Shown: positions 52,859 to 61,530, numbered from the stretch's first letter. The stretch: 64,000 bases of DNA from Curtobacterium sp. VKM Ac-1393 (GCF_015350995.1 NZ_JADKRW010000003.1:124001-188000); one strand, 5' to 3'. The notes: a model not told the origin generated them from the sequence alone. Program-made: numbers and translations.

Positions 52859-53515
52859 TCAGGACCGCGGGACGAGACCGTGCTCATAGGCGAAGATGAC
52901 CGCGTGCACCCGGTCGCGCAGCCCGAGCTTGCCGAGCACCCGCCCCACGTGGGTCTTGACCGTGGACTCGCTGGTCACCAGGTGTGCGGCGATCTCGGGG
53001 TTCGACAGCCCGCGAGCCATCGCGAGCAGCACGTCGCGCTCCCGCGGGGTCAGGGGCTCCAGCGGGTCCGGGCCCGCCGGCCGGTCGTCGGGGAGCACGG
53101 AACCGAACAACTCGAGCATGCGCTGGGTCACCCGCGGTGAGACCGCAGCGTCGCCTGCAGCCACCGACCGGATGGCGTCGAGGAGCTGGGCTGCGCTGAC
53201 GTCCTTGAGCAGGAACCCGCTCGCCCCGGCACGCAGGCCACCGAATGCGTACTCGTCCAGGTCGAAGGTCGTCAGCACGAGCACCCGGGTCTCCGGGACC
53301 TGCTCGACGATCGCGGCCGTCGCGGTGACGCCGTCGACGTGGGGCATCCGCACGTCCATCAGCACGACGTCCGGACGCAGGGCACGGACGAGCCGCACCC
53401 CGGCACCGCCGTCGCCGGCTTCACCGACGACCTCGATGTCGGGCTGCGCCTCGAGCAGCAGCCGGAACCCGGTCCGGATGAGCTGCTGGTCGTCGACGAT
53501 CGCCACGCGGATCAC
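52859..53515 (-). CDS. Two-component response regulator, NarL/LuxR type
   Basis: 218 aa. Receiver domain with acidic pair in VAIVDDQQLIRTGF, phosphoacceptor Asp in DVVLMDVRMPHVDG and conserved Lys in FLLKDVSA. The C-terminal LuxR helix-turn-helix is LTPRERDVLLAMARGLSNPE followed by TSESTVKTHVGRVLGKLGLR. The start GTG at 53515 overlaps the kinase stop (GTGA). It probably controls the ABC exporter genes of the same operon. Confidence 0.95.
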   Translation of the reverse strand: MIRVAIVDDQQLIRTGFRLLLEAQPDIEVVGEAGDGGAGVRLVRALRPDVVLMDVRMPHVDGVTATAAIVEQVPETRVLVLTTFDLDEYAFGGLRAGASGFLLKDVSAAQLLDAIRSVAAGDAAVSPRVTQRMLELFGSVLPDDRPAGPDPLEPLTPRERDVLLAMARGLSNPEIAAHLVTSESTVKTHVGRVLGKLGLRDRVHAVIFAYEHGLVPRS

Positions 53516-54810
53516 CGGTCCTCCGTCCTGACCGGGATCGTCGCCCGGATCTGCCAACCGTCGGTGTCGGCGCGGGGGCCCGCGCTCACCTGCCCACCCA
53601 ACGCACGGATGCGCTCGTCGATCCCGATGAGCCCTCGACCCGACCCGGGACCGACGTCAGCCGACCCGTCCGGCCGCACCGGGCCTCCCGTCCGCCCGTC
53701 GTCGGTGACGACCACCGTCACGTCGATGTCGGACGCGGCCACGCGCACGTCGACCGACCGTGCCTGGCGCGCATGGCGTGCGGCGTTCGTCAGGCCTTCC
53801 TGGATGACCCGGTACACGGCGAGCTGCAGCGCGTCGTCGTCGGGGACGACGCCGACCAGTTCCAGCGAGACGGGTGTGCCCAGGGCGCGGAAGCGGTCGA
53901 CGAGCTGCGGGACGTCGTGGAGGCTCGGCTGCGGCGCGAGCGCGGGTTCGTCGGCGCCACCGAGCACGCCGAGCATGCGGCGCATGTCGCCCATCGCGCC
54001 GCGGCCGACGTCGGCGACACCGCGCATGGCCGCCGTCGCTGCCGACTCGGCCCCGGCGGACGACGCAGCTGCCGACCCCGCTGCCGACCCGGCCGCCGCG
54101 CCCTCGGCCAACCGCACCATCACCGTGAGCGAGTGGGAGACGATGTCGTGCATCTCCCGCGCGATCCGGGCGCGTTCCGCGGCGGTGGCGAGCTGCGCCT
54201 GCTGGTCGCGCTCCCGGGCGAGTTGGTGCGCCCGGTCGATCAGGGCCTGCGTGTAGCGGCGGCGGTTCGCGACGTTGATCCCGATCAGGACCGCGGCGAG
54301 CAGGAACGCCGCCGGCTGCGGGGACAGCACGTCGGCCAGCCCCCCGGAACCGGGGGCGACCACCCACACGCGCACCGCCGTCGCCCCGACGGCCAGGACG
54401 GTCGCGACCGCGGCGGTCCACCAGCCGGCCGCGCGAGACCACCACACGGCTGCGGCGTACGCGGCCACGAGGACGGGCGAGTACCCCGCCTCCGTCCACG
54501 CCATCGCGACCACCGAGGCGAGGCCCAACACCGCCGTCGCCGCCGGGTACGTTCGTCGGAGCGGGATCCCCGCGACGGCGACCCCCACGAGCACGATCAC
54601 GACGATCCGCGCACCCGTGCTCCGGTCGGCCTGGAACACGTTGCCGAACGCCGCGATGACCTCGGGCCCGCCCCACAGCAGCATGAGCAGCACGTCGGTG
54701 ACGACCGGGTGTCGCGCCCAGAACCGCCGGAGCCGGCCGGGCGCGTCGGGCAGGGCGATGCCCCCGGTGCCGTCGACGACGGCACCGGGGGCGAGGGCGG
54801 CAGGGGTCAC
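53512..54810 (-). CDS. Two-component sensor histidine kinase (HisKA_3 type)
   Basis: 432 aa with six membrane helices (VVTDVLLMLLWGGPEVIAAF to FLLAAVLIGINVANRRRYTQ), no large extracellular domain, then the dimerisation helix with the phosphoacceptor in RARIAREMHDIVSHSLTVM. An Ala/Ser-rich insert (GSAAGSAAASSAGAESAATA) follows the phosphoacceptor helix. The N-box is QEGLTNAARHA and the G-box GRGLIGIDERIRALGG. GTG at 54810 couples to the upstream permease. The DNA at 53678-53695 encoding DDGRTGGPVR equals one arm of the GACGGGAGGC hairpin family. Confidence 0.93.
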   Translation of the reverse strand: MTPAALAPGAVVDGTGGIALPDAPGRLRRFWARHPVVTDVLLMLLWGGPEVIAAFGNVFQADRSTGARIVVIVLVGVAVAGIPLRRTYPAATAVLGLASVVAMAWTEAGYSPVLVAAYAAAVWWSRAAGWWTAAVATVLAVGATAVRVWVVAPGSGGLADVLSPQPAAFLLAAVLIGINVANRRRYTQALIDRAHQLARERDQQAQLATAAERARIAREMHDIVSHSLTVMVRLAEGAAAGSAAGSAAASSAGAESAATAAMRGVADVGRGAMGDMRRMLGVLGGADEPALAPQPSLHDVPQLVDRFRALGTPVSLELVGVVPDDDALQLAVYRVIQEGLTNAARHARQARSVDVRVAASDIDVTVVVTDDGRTGGPVRPDGSADVGPGSGRGLIGIDERIRALGGQVSAGPRADTDGWQIRATIPVRTEDR

Positions 54811-55673
54811 GCGTCCCGCTTCTCGACCAGGCCGAGCGCCGTCACCGAGGCGACGACCACCCAGGCCAGCAGTACCGCGAATCCGCTCCATCCCCCCAAG
54901 GCTAGGACGCCGTCGTGCCATCCCGACGTGACCTCGGTGCCGAACTGCATGAGCGGCTGCCCCGCGTTCTGCGGCAGCAGGTTCGTGAGCGTGCCGAGCC
55001 AGTCCGCCCCGGTGAACGTCTGCACGAGCTGCACCACGACCGGTGCGACCAGCATCAGGCCGAGGACCCCGGCGATCGCACCGGCTGTGGAACGCAGGAC
55101 CACACCGACCGCGAAGGCCAGCAGTGCGATGAGCGTCAGGTACACCGAGGCTCCGAGCAACGGCATCGCGACGCTCGCGTCCAACGACGCCTCGACGTCA
55201 CGACCCGCGGCGATCGGCAGGGTGATGAAGGCGGTGGCCCACACGCTCACGGCGCTCGTGACGAAGACGGCCACGGCGAGGACGATCGCCTTCGCCGCCA
55301 GGGCGACCGACCGTCGCGGGACCGCAGCGAACGACGAGCGGATCATGCCGGTGCCGTACTCGCCCGTGACGACGAGGGCACCGATCACCGCGACGATCAG
55401 GACGGAGAGCATCGTGCCGCTCGTGCTGTACTGCACCAGGGCGTTCCGCGCCGCGTCGCCGGTGAGCCCCTGCCCGCCGGTGTCCGCGAAGGCTGCCAGG
55501 AGCACGCCGATGCCGATCGGCAGGACGAGCAGCAGCAGGAAGGTCCACGCCGTCGACCGCAGCGAGCGGAGCTTGATCCACTCCGAGCGCAGGACACCGG
55601 AGAAGTGGATGCCGGACGACCGGCTGCCCGACGCTTCGTGCCGAGGCACGGTGTTGCTCGTGACCGCGCTCAT
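54807..55673 (-). CDS. ABC exporter permease (ABC-2 type)
   Basis: 288-aa membrane protein: SEWIKLRSLRSTAWTFLLLL, then GEYGTGMIRSSFAAVPRRSV (a typical ABC-2 motif), and further helices up to LLAWVVVASVTALGLVEKRD. The ATG at 55673 overlaps the ATPase stop. Together with the ATPase it resembles BcrAB/lantibiotic-immunity-like transporters; substrate unknown. Confidence 0.93.
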   Translation of the reverse strand: MSAVTSNTVPRHEASGSRSSGIHFSGVLRSEWIKLRSLRSTAWTFLLLLVLPIGIGVLLAAFADTGGQGLTGDAARNALVQYSTSGTMLSVLIVAVIGALVVTGEYGTGMIRSSFAAVPRRSVALAAKAIVLAVAVFVTSAVSVWATAFITLPIAAGRDVEASLDASVAMPLLGASVYLTLIALLAFAVGVVLRSTAGAIAGVLGLMLVAPVVVQLVQTFTGADWLGTLTNLLPQNAGQPLMQFGTEVTSGWHDGVLALGGWSGFAVLLAWVVVASVTALGLVEKRDA

Positions 55674-56581
55674 CGGGCCACCTCCGATCGGTACTCGACC
55701 TGGTCGTGCGTGAGTTCGAGGTAGGCCTGTTCCAGGCTCGCCTCGGTGGTGGCCAGCTGGTGCAGGACGATGCCCGCGGCACCCGCTGCCTCGCCGATCT
55801 GCTCGGCGCCGAGACCACGGACCTGCAGCGACCCGTCGCCCTCGTAGCCGATCGTGACGTCGGGCCCGGAGATCGTGGCGAGGAGTCGCTCCGGTTCCGG
55901 CGTCCGCGCGGTGACCGAGCGCTCGGTGGCACCGGCGACCAGGTCCGCGATGTCCATGTCCGCCAGCACCCGGCCCCGACCCATCACCACGATGCGGTCG
56001 GCGGTCAGCGCCATCTCGCTCATCAGGTGGCTCGAGATGAAGACCGCACGCCCCTCGGCGGCCAGGCTGCGGGCGAGTCGGCGCACCCACACGACGCCCT
56101 CGGGGTCGAGGCCGTTGACCGGCTCGTCGAGGATGAGCGTCTGCGGGTCACCGAGCAGCGCCGCGGCGATGCCGAGCCGCTGCCCCATGCCGAGCGAGAA
56201 CCCGCCGACACGCTTCTTCGCGACGTTCTCGAGCCCGGTCATGCCGATGACCTCGTGCACGCGGGCCGTCGGGATCCGGTGCGTCGCGGCGAGCGCCGAC
56301 AGGTGGTCGTAGGCGCTGCGTCCCTTGTGGACCGCCTTCGCCTCGAGCAGGGCGCCCACGCGGCGGAGCGGATCGCGGAGTTCGCGGTAGGGACGACCGT
56401 CGACGTGGGCGGTGCCCGAGGTCGGCCGGTCCAGTCCGACGACGGCGCGCATCGTGGTGGACTTGCCCGCGCCGTTCGGACCGAGGAAGCCGGTGACGAC
56501 GCCGGGGCGCACCGTGAAGGACACGTCGTCGACGGCGACCTTCTCGCCGTAGCGCTTGGAGAGGTTCTGGATCTCGATCAT
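55670..56581 (-). CDS. ABC exporter ATPase (CcmA/BcrA type)
   Basis: 303 aa. Walker A GPNGAGKST, signature FSLGMGQRLGIAAALLG (in place of LSGGQ, as in many drug/lantibiotic exporters), Walker B TLILDEPVNGLDPEG and H-loop SSHLMSEM. A C-terminal 80-residue domain follows. The start ATG at 56581 begins an operon of ATPase, permease, kinase and regulator, an arrangement seen in self-regulated peptide- or antibiotic-export modules. The longer frame upstream is antisense to the 56695 gene. Confidence 0.93.
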   Translation of the reverse strand: MIEIQNLSKRYGEKVAVDDVSFTVRPGVVTGFLGPNGAGKSTTMRAVVGLDRPTSGTAHVDGRPYRELRDPLRRVGALLEAKAVHKGRSAYDHLSALAATHRIPTARVHEVIGMTGLENVAKKRVGGFSLGMGQRLGIAAALLGDPQTLILDEPVNGLDPEGVVWVRRLARSLAAEGRAVFISSHLMSEMALTADRIVVMGRGRVLADMDIADLVAGATERSVTARTPEPERLLATISGPDVTIGYEGDGSLQVRGLGAEQIGEAAGAAGIVLHQLATTEASLEQAYLELTHDQVEYRSEVAR

Positions 56582-56694
56582 GCGGCAACGGTACGGAGAC
56601 CGCCGTGCCCACCGCATCGCCGTCGCAGCCGATCTCCGTCGGGCGGCCGTGGTACCCCGGTACCACCCGCAGCGGCGGCGGATACGGTGGGCGC

Positions 56695-57690
56695 ATGGCC
56701 GAGCAGGGGTGGCACGAAGACGTCCTCGGGGCGCCCTTCGAGCGACTCGAACTGCCGCTCGGCACCGACTCCGAGGGAGCCGTCGTCGCCACGCTCGTGC
56801 GACGCCGGCACACCCCGACGGACCTGCTCCTGCACGGCCGCGGGCCGCTGCACGGCGTCGACGTGCTGTACGTGCACGGGTGGTCGGACTACTTCTTCCA
56901 GGTTGAGTTGGCGGAACGGGTCGAACGGCTCGGCGCCCGCTTCCATGCGCTGGACCTGCGGAAGTACGGCCGGAGCCTCCGCCCGCACCAGACCCCTGGT
57001 GACGTGGACGACCTGGCTGTCTACGACGAGGACATCGCAGCAGCACTCGACGCGGTCTCCGCCGAGCACCCCGGCCCCGGCAGGCGCCGACTGGTCGTGA
57101 TGGGGCACTCCACCGGCGGGCTGACGCTGTCGCTGTGGGCTGCGCGGCACCCCGAGCTCGTCGACGGGGTGGTGCTGAACAGTCCGTGGCTCGAGTTCCA
57201 GGCGACCGCCGTCGGCCGAGCACTGGTCGCGCCGGTCATCAAGCTCGGTGCCAGGCGGAATCCCCTCGCTCCGATGCCGGCCGTCGACCCCGGCTTCTAC
57301 ACGCGCACCGTGTCGGCCGCGGGCGAGGGATCGTGGACGTACGACCAGCAGTGGCGGCCGGACCGGGGGTTCCCGTTGCACCCGGGGTGGCTCGCCGCGA
57401 TCTTCGACGGGCAGGAGACGGTGGAGCGCGGGCTCGGCATCCGGGTCCCCGTGCTCGTCATGCTCAGCGAAAAGAGCATGTTGCAGCCCCGGTGGGACCC
57501 GGGCATGGCGCACGCCGACGTCGCGCTGAACGTCGACACGGTGGCCCATCGCGCCCTGTCACTCGGAAACGAGGTGACGGTCCGTCGACTGCCGGGAGCC
57601 GTGCACGACGTGGTGCTCTCCGCACCCGACGTGCGGGAGCAGGCGTACGACGCGATCGGCCGCTGGGCCACGACGCTGCACGCCCGCTAG
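56695..57690 (+). CDS. Alpha/beta hydrolase (lysophospholipase-like, serine aminopeptidase S33 family)
   Basis: 331 aa. The oxyanion region is YVHGWSDYFFQ, the nucleophile elbow VVMGHSTGGLTLSLWAA, and a late aspartate (HADVAL region) and histidine (GAVHDVVLS) complete the triad. ATG at 56695 was chosen; an upstream ATG at 56605 adds a proline-rich segment and is less likely. Divergent from the ABC exporter operon across 113 bp. Substrate unknown. Confidence 0.87.
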   Translation: MAEQGWHEDVLGAPFERLELPLGTDSEGAVVATLVRRRHTPTDLLLHGRGPLHGVDVLYVHGWSDYFFQVELAERVERLGARFHALDLRKYGRSLRPHQTPGDVDDLAVYDEDIAAALDAVSAEHPGPGRRRLVVMGHSTGGLTLSLWAARHPELVDGVVLNSPWLEFQATAVGRALVAPVIKLGARRNPLAPMPAVDPGFYTRTVSAAGEGSWTYDQQWRPDRGFPLHPGWLAAIFDGQETVERGLGIRVPVLVMLSEKSMLQPRWDPGMAHADVALNVDTVAHRALSLGNEVTVRRLPGAVHDVVLSAPDVREQAYDAIGRWATTLHAR

Positions 57691-57699
57691 CGTGACGGC

Positions 57700-57995
57700 A
57701 TGACCGAGCGCTCCGTCCGGCTGACCCGGCTCGACACGTACTGGGTCGACCACACGGAGCACGGTCGCATCGGGGTCGTCCGGTTCGAGGACCTGGAGGA
57801 CCCGGTCCCGCTGTTCGACCTGCGCATCGCGGGTGCGTTCCGCGGCCGCGGGCTCGGCGTCCCGACGCTGCGCGGTGGCCGATCGCGGGCGGCCGGGCGG
57901 TCGCCTCGGTCGGCTACGGGATCCTGCGCCACGACTGGGAGACGGGCGAGACGACACCGGTGCCGTGGGACGACGACGTGCTTCCTGACGGCTGA
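57700..57995 (+). pseudogene. Decayed GNAT-family acetyltransferase
   Basis: The 5' part reads MTERSVRLTRLDTYWVDHTE, then LEDPVPLFDLRIAGAFRGRG followed by LGVPTLR, i.e. the first strands and acetyl-CoA loop (RGRGLG) of a GNAT enzyme. The frame then changes. In the next frame AVASVGYGILRHDWETGETT followed by PVPWDDDVLPDG and a stop at 57995 is the normal C-terminus. About 50-60 residues of the middle, including the rest of the acetyl-CoA domain, are missing. This is an internal deletion with frameshift, so the gene is not functional. Confidence 0.75.
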
Positions 57996-58095
57996 CGGTC
58001 CTGGTTCGTGATCTGCGGACTTCGTGAACCAGAACCGTTATCGCACCAGACGAACGTGCTCCCTCCGCGCAGCGCGTCCTGCGTCGCGACGCAGA

Positions 58096-58143
58096 GCGGA
58101 CGGGAGGCCCGGGTGCCGCCCGCCACGGGCCTCCCGCCCGCCA
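58096..58143. terminator. GACGGGAGGC-family hairpin before the TetR 3' end
   Basis: GCGGACGGGAGGCCCG pairs with CGGGCCTCCCGCCCGC apart from two changes and a short GC-rich loop. Located between the decayed acetyltransferase and the stop of the minus-strand TetR gene. A smaller pair, CTGGTTC and GAACCAG, lies at about 58004-58031. Confidence 0.7.
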
Positions 58144-58174
58144 GGTTGGTGCGTCCAGGGCGCGACGCGCGCGC

Positions 58175-58732
58175 TCAGCTGCCGGTGGCCGTCCGCAGCG
58201 CGGCGCAGGTCCGGCGGAACGCCGCGCTGAGCGACTCCCCTGCTGGACGTTCCGCCCACTCGTCGAACGCGGCGCGCAGCGCGAGCAGGGCCAGCGGCAC
58301 CGCGAACCGGTCGGCGCCGCCCCAGGCACGGTGCAGCGCCAGCGTCTGCGCGGCGTCCCGCTCGAGGACCGCGGACAGCAGCGCCGGATCGGCGACGAGC
58401 AGCGCGCGCACCCGGACCAGGCGGTCGAGGTCGTCGGGGCGATCGCGTTCGAACGTCCCGAGGACGCCGGCGATCACGTCGGCCAACGCGACGAAGGCCA
58501 CCGGACCGGTCACCGCAGCGGAAACGGCATCGTGGACGTCGCGGGAGACGAACAGGAACGCATCGACCTTCGAGGCGCAGTACCGGAAGAACGTGCGCTC
58601 GGTGGTGCCGGCCGCGGCGGCGATCTCGACCCCCGTGACGGCGTCGAACCCGCGGGCACCGACCAGCCCGACCGCGGCTTCCTCGATGGACCGTTCCGTC
58701 GCTCGACGGTTCTGCGCCCGGACCCCGGTCAC
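58175..58732 (-). CDS. TetR-family transcriptional regulator
   Basis: 185 aa. The N-terminal helix-turn-helix is AAVGLVGARGFDAVTGVEIA followed by AAAGTTERTFFRYCASKVDA; the rest is a helical ligand domain. GTG at 58732 overlaps the stop of the metallo-hydrolase gene. Being the last gene of the operon, it probably represses its own operon at the palindrome 60316-60336. Confidence 0.9.
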   Translation of the reverse strand: MTGVRAQNRRATERSIEEAAVGLVGARGFDAVTGVEIAAAAGTTERTFFRYCASKVDAFLFVSRDVHDAVSAAVTGPVAFVALADVIAGVLGTFERDRPDDLDRLVRVRALLVADPALLSAVLERDAAQTLALHRAWGGADRFAVPLALLALRAAFDEWAERPAGESLSAAFRRTCAALRTATGS

Positions 58733-59580
58733 GACGCCGACCGCGCGGACACCTGCTCGCGCTGCCAGAGCGCCGGCAGCCGGAGGGCGACACCGTCGGC
58801 GTCCGCCAACCGCGTGAACTCCCGCATCGTGACGTCGAGCCGGTCGAGCTTCTTCGGCAAGGGTGCGAGCGGACGGGTCAGCGGACGCCAGAACGCGTCC
58901 CAGTGCACCGGTCGGACGACGCTCGGCCGCAGGGTGCCGACGGTCTCGTGCCAGTACTGCTCGATCCAGGCCGTCGGCTTCGCACCGGCGCCGCCGGCAC
59001 CCAGGTAGAGCGTGTCCACCTGCAGGCCCGCGAACGATCCGGGGATGAAGTTCGCCGTCGGGTGGACCAGCACCGATCCGTCCGCGTGCTCGAACAGGAA
59101 CGAGAAGCACCCACCGGTGCGGAAGTCGCGCATCCGTGCCGGCAGGCTGACCGGCTCGGTGATGTCCCCGGGGACCGCGTCGCCGTCGCTGTGCAGTGCG
59201 TGCAGCGGGGTGACCGTGAAGGCTCCCACCGAGAACGATTGACGGTCGTGGAGCTCTCGGAAGGGCACACGGTCGAGCCCGTAGCCGGTGGCGATCATCC
59301 GGGTGGACGCCGAGCCGCCGAGTTCCGCGCCGGTCCGGTCGGCGACCACCGGGGCGTCGAGGGCGTGGTCGGCGTGCGAGTGCGAGACGAGCACGGCATC
59401 GAGGCGGTCGACGTCGAACCGGGCGAGCGCGTCCTCGATCCGGGTGACCTCGGGGCGGAGCCGGCCGAGCATCAGCCGCAGGAACGCGGGGCGGCTGAAG
59501 AAGCCGTCGACGAGCAGCGAGGTCGTGCCGTCGGAGACGAGGACGTTGGAAACCCCGCCGAACACCGTGGTGACGCTCAT
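58729..59580 (-). CDS. MBL-fold metallo-hydrolase
   Basis: 283 aa with the metal motif SHSHADHALD (HxHxDH), a further histidine in LHALHSDGD, VLVHPTANF and the final VVRPVHWDAFW. Resembles UlaG/phospholipase-D-like lactonases rather than beta-lactamases. No signal peptide. ATG at 59580 overlaps the preceding stop (ATGA). Substrate unknown; pairing with an esterase suggests sequential hydrolysis of an ester or lactone. Confidence 0.87.
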   Translation of the reverse strand: MSVTTVFGGVSNVLVSDGTTSLLVDGFFSRPAFLRLMLGRLRPEVTRIEDALARFDVDRLDAVLVSHSHADHALDAPVVADRTGAELGGSASTRMIATGYGLDRVPFRELHDRQSFSVGAFTVTPLHALHSDGDAVPGDITEPVSLPARMRDFRTGGCFSFLFEHADGSVLVHPTANFIPGSFAGLQVDTLYLGAGGAGAKPTAWIEQYWHETVGTLRPSVVRPVHWDAFWRPLTRPLAPLPKKLDRLDVTMREFTRLADADGVALRLPALWQREQVSARSAS

Positions 59581-60305
59581 GCGTGCGCCCCGCCGAGCAC
59601 GTCGTCGAGCAAGCGCATCGTGCGGGCTGCGTCCTCCATCGCGAGGTCGTGGTGCACCCCCGAGACCCGTTCGACGTCCCACCCGAGGCGCTCGTACAGG
59701 GGCACCTCGGCCGCCGGTACCACGTGCCGTCCGTCGTCGGTGAGCACGAGCGTCGACGGCACGAGCGGAGCGGTCGGCGCCACCGGGGTGGTCGCGACCT
59801 CACGCAGGACGTCCCGCAGCATCGTGCGGTCCCAGTGCCGGTGGCTCTCCTCTGCCAGCGCGACGTTCTCCGGGCCCCAGCGCGGATCGGTGCGGTCGTA
59901 GGCCCTCACGAGCAGCGGCTGCAGCCCGGGCAGCGCCCAGAACGCCCGCCCGAGCACGCTCCGCCCCGGCGCCCGCAGGTGGAAGCCGGGGTCGAGGTAC
60001 ACCGCGCGGGCCGGGCGCAACCGGTCGACGGCGTCGAACAGCACTCGTCCGCCGAGCGAGTGTCCGACGACGGCGTCGAGGCCCTGCGGCAGCGTCTCGG
60101 CGAGGTCGTCGGCGAACGCGGCGAGTGTGTACAACGCGGCACGGTCGCTCCCGCCGTGACCCCGCAGGTCCGGCACGAGGAACGTGTACCGCTCCGGATC
60201 GGCGTGGGACACGAGGTCACGCCAGACCAGGGTCGAGCCGAGGATCCCGTGCACGAGTCCGACCCGGACCGGGCCATGCCCGTGCGTTTCGACGTGGAGC
60301 TGCAT
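59577..60305 (-). CDS. Alpha/beta hydrolase (esterase-like)
   Basis: 242 aa from ATG 60305 (GTG at 60311 is in frame just upstream). Oxyanion region VGLVHGILGSTLVW, LVPDLRGHGGSDRA, nucleophile elbow VVGHSLGGRVLF, and catalytic histidine in SGVHHDLAMED. First gene of the three-gene operon; the TetR-type palindrome lies 10-30 bp before the start. Confidence 0.9.
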   Translation of the reverse strand: MQLHVETHGHGPVRVGLVHGILGSTLVWRDLVSHADPERYTFLVPDLRGHGGSDRAALYTLAAFADDLAETLPQGLDAVVGHSLGGRVLFDAVDRLRPARAVYLDPGFHLRAPGRSVLGRAFWALPGLQPLLVRAYDRTDPRWGPENVALAEESHRHWDRTMLRDVLREVATTPVAPTAPLVPSTLVLTDDGRHVVPAAEVPLYERLGWDVERVSGVHHDLAMEDAARTMRLLDDVLGGAHA

Positions 60306-60315
60306 GCGCACTCGT

Positions 60316-60336
60316 TTCTGTCAGTGACTGACAGAA
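60316..60336. promoter_or_regulatory. TetR-type operator in front of the hydrolase operon
   Basis: The 21-bp palindrome TTCTGTCAGTGACTGACAGA plus A is perfect around its central G. A -10-like TATTCT (60333-60338, minus strand) overlaps it, so occupancy would prevent transcription. The gap to the convergent-facing VOC gene end is only 7 bp. Confidence 0.88.
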
Positions 60337-60343
60337 TACACGG

Positions 60344-60715
60344 TCAAGCGGGGCGGCTGAAGAGGTTCACGAGGTTGCCGTCGGGGTCACGGAACAGCGC
60401 CGATCGGTTTCCCCAGGGCATCGTCGTCGGCGGCAGCACCACGTCGTCGAGGTCACCACGCAACCCCGCGAACACGGCGTCGACGTCGTCCATCACGAAC
60501 TCGAGGAACACGCCGCCGTTCGTGCGGGGCTCCGGCGCGACCGGTCCGAGCATCGCCACGGTCGCCGGGGTCGCGAGGGCGAGCACGGCGCCGCCGGTCA
60601 CGATCTCGGCGAAGACGGGTGCGGGCAGCCGCGCCTCGGTCCCGGTGACGCGTTCGTAGAACCGCACCATCCCGTCGAGGTCGTCGGTGATGATCCGGAT
60701 CGATGCGAACTGCAT
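60344..60715 (-). CDS. VOC-family (glyoxalase/bleomycin-resistance fold) protein
   Basis: 123 aa: ASIRIITDDLDGMVRFYERV, then GGVFLEFVMDDVDAVFAGL and ALFRDPDGNLVNLFSRPA, the two beta-alpha-beta halves of the VOC fold. GGAGGG lies eight bases before the ATG at 60715. Its stop lies close upstream of the TetR operator, so read-through into the hydrolase operon is possible. Substrate unknown. Confidence 0.9.
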   Translation of the reverse strand: MQFASIRIITDDLDGMVRFYERVTGTEARLPAPVFAEIVTGGAVLALATPATVAMLGPVAPEPRTNGGVFLEFVMDDVDAVFAGLRGDLDDVVLPPTTMPWGNRSALFRDPDGNLVNLFSRPA

Positions 60716-60822
60716 GGGATGCCCTCCTGGCCGGCCACCGTGACCGGACTCGTCGAGCATGCGCGACCACCGCGACACCGTCCTGTCGGTGTTACGGCGA
60801 ACCGGGAGACGGATCGGGCACC

Positions 60823-61530
60823 TCAGTCCCCGAGCAGGTCTCCGAGCACGGGGCGCAGGACACCGTGCGGGATGTCGAGTTCGTCGAGTCGGACCACTCG
60901 GGGCGGTGCCTGTTCGTCGGTCTCCTCGACCGCCAGCACCCGGTCTCCACGGAAGGCACGGACGCCATCGCGCAACCGGCACCACGCGACCAGGTACCAG
61001 TCCTCGCCCTTCCCGATGTACCCGAGCGGTTCGACGACGCGATCGGTCTCCGCGCCCGCTGCGTCGCGGTACCGCATCCGGACGACGCGCCCGCCCGTCA
61101 GCGCACCGGCGAGCGCCGTGGGAGCAGGCGTGCGCTCCCCCGACTCCAGCAGGTGCACGCGGCTCGCGAGTCGCGCTGCCCGTCGGGCGTCGTCCTCGGC
61201 GAGCACCGCGGTGACCTTGCGGGCAGCGCTGCGAGCCGCGTCACGGAACGGGCTGGAGCCGAGCGTGCCGAGGCCGATCGCCACCGCGAGCGCTTCGTCG
61301 ACGGTCAGTCCGAGCGGCGGGAGCGTCGCACGGGCGTCGATCGTGTACCCGCCGGTCCGCCCCGGCTCGGCCCAGATCGGCACCCCGGCTCGCTGCAGGG
61401 ACAGCAGGTCCCGCTCGACCGTGCGCACACTGACCCCGAACAGCTCGGCGAGTCGGCGCGCGCTCCGCAGCGCGGGCGCAGCGGCGCGGAGCTCCTCGAC
61501 GAGCGCGTACAGGCGGTCGGTCCGGTTCAC
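60823..61530 (-). CDS. YafY/WYL-domain transcriptional regulator
   Basis: 235 aa. N-terminal HTH_11: TDRLYALVEELRAAAPALRS, then AELFGVSVRTVERDLLSLQR and AEPGRTGGYTID. The WYL domain contains GYIGKGEDWYLVAWCRLRDG and FRGDRV. The start GTG at 61530 overlaps the stop of the kinase-like gene (GTGA). It may regulate the following VOC gene; the short hairpin near 60773-60793 lies between them. Confidence 0.93.
   Translation of the reverse strand: MNRTDRLYALVEELRAAAPALRSARRLAELFGVSVRTVERDLLSLQRAGVPIWAEPGRTGGYTIDARATLPPLGLTVDEALAVAIGLGTLGSSPFRDAARSAARKVTAVLAEDDARRAARLASRVHLLESGERTPAPTALAGALTGGRVVRMRYRDAAGAETDRVVEPLGYIGKGEDWYLVAWCRLRDGVRAFRGDRVLAVEETDEQAPPRVVRLDELDIPHGVLRPVLGDLLGD

Noticed and set aside
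53773-55713. 646-codon plus-strand frame opposite the kinase and exporter genes
   Set aside because: Antisense shadow; the minus strand encodes well-defined kinase and permease domains with coupled starts.
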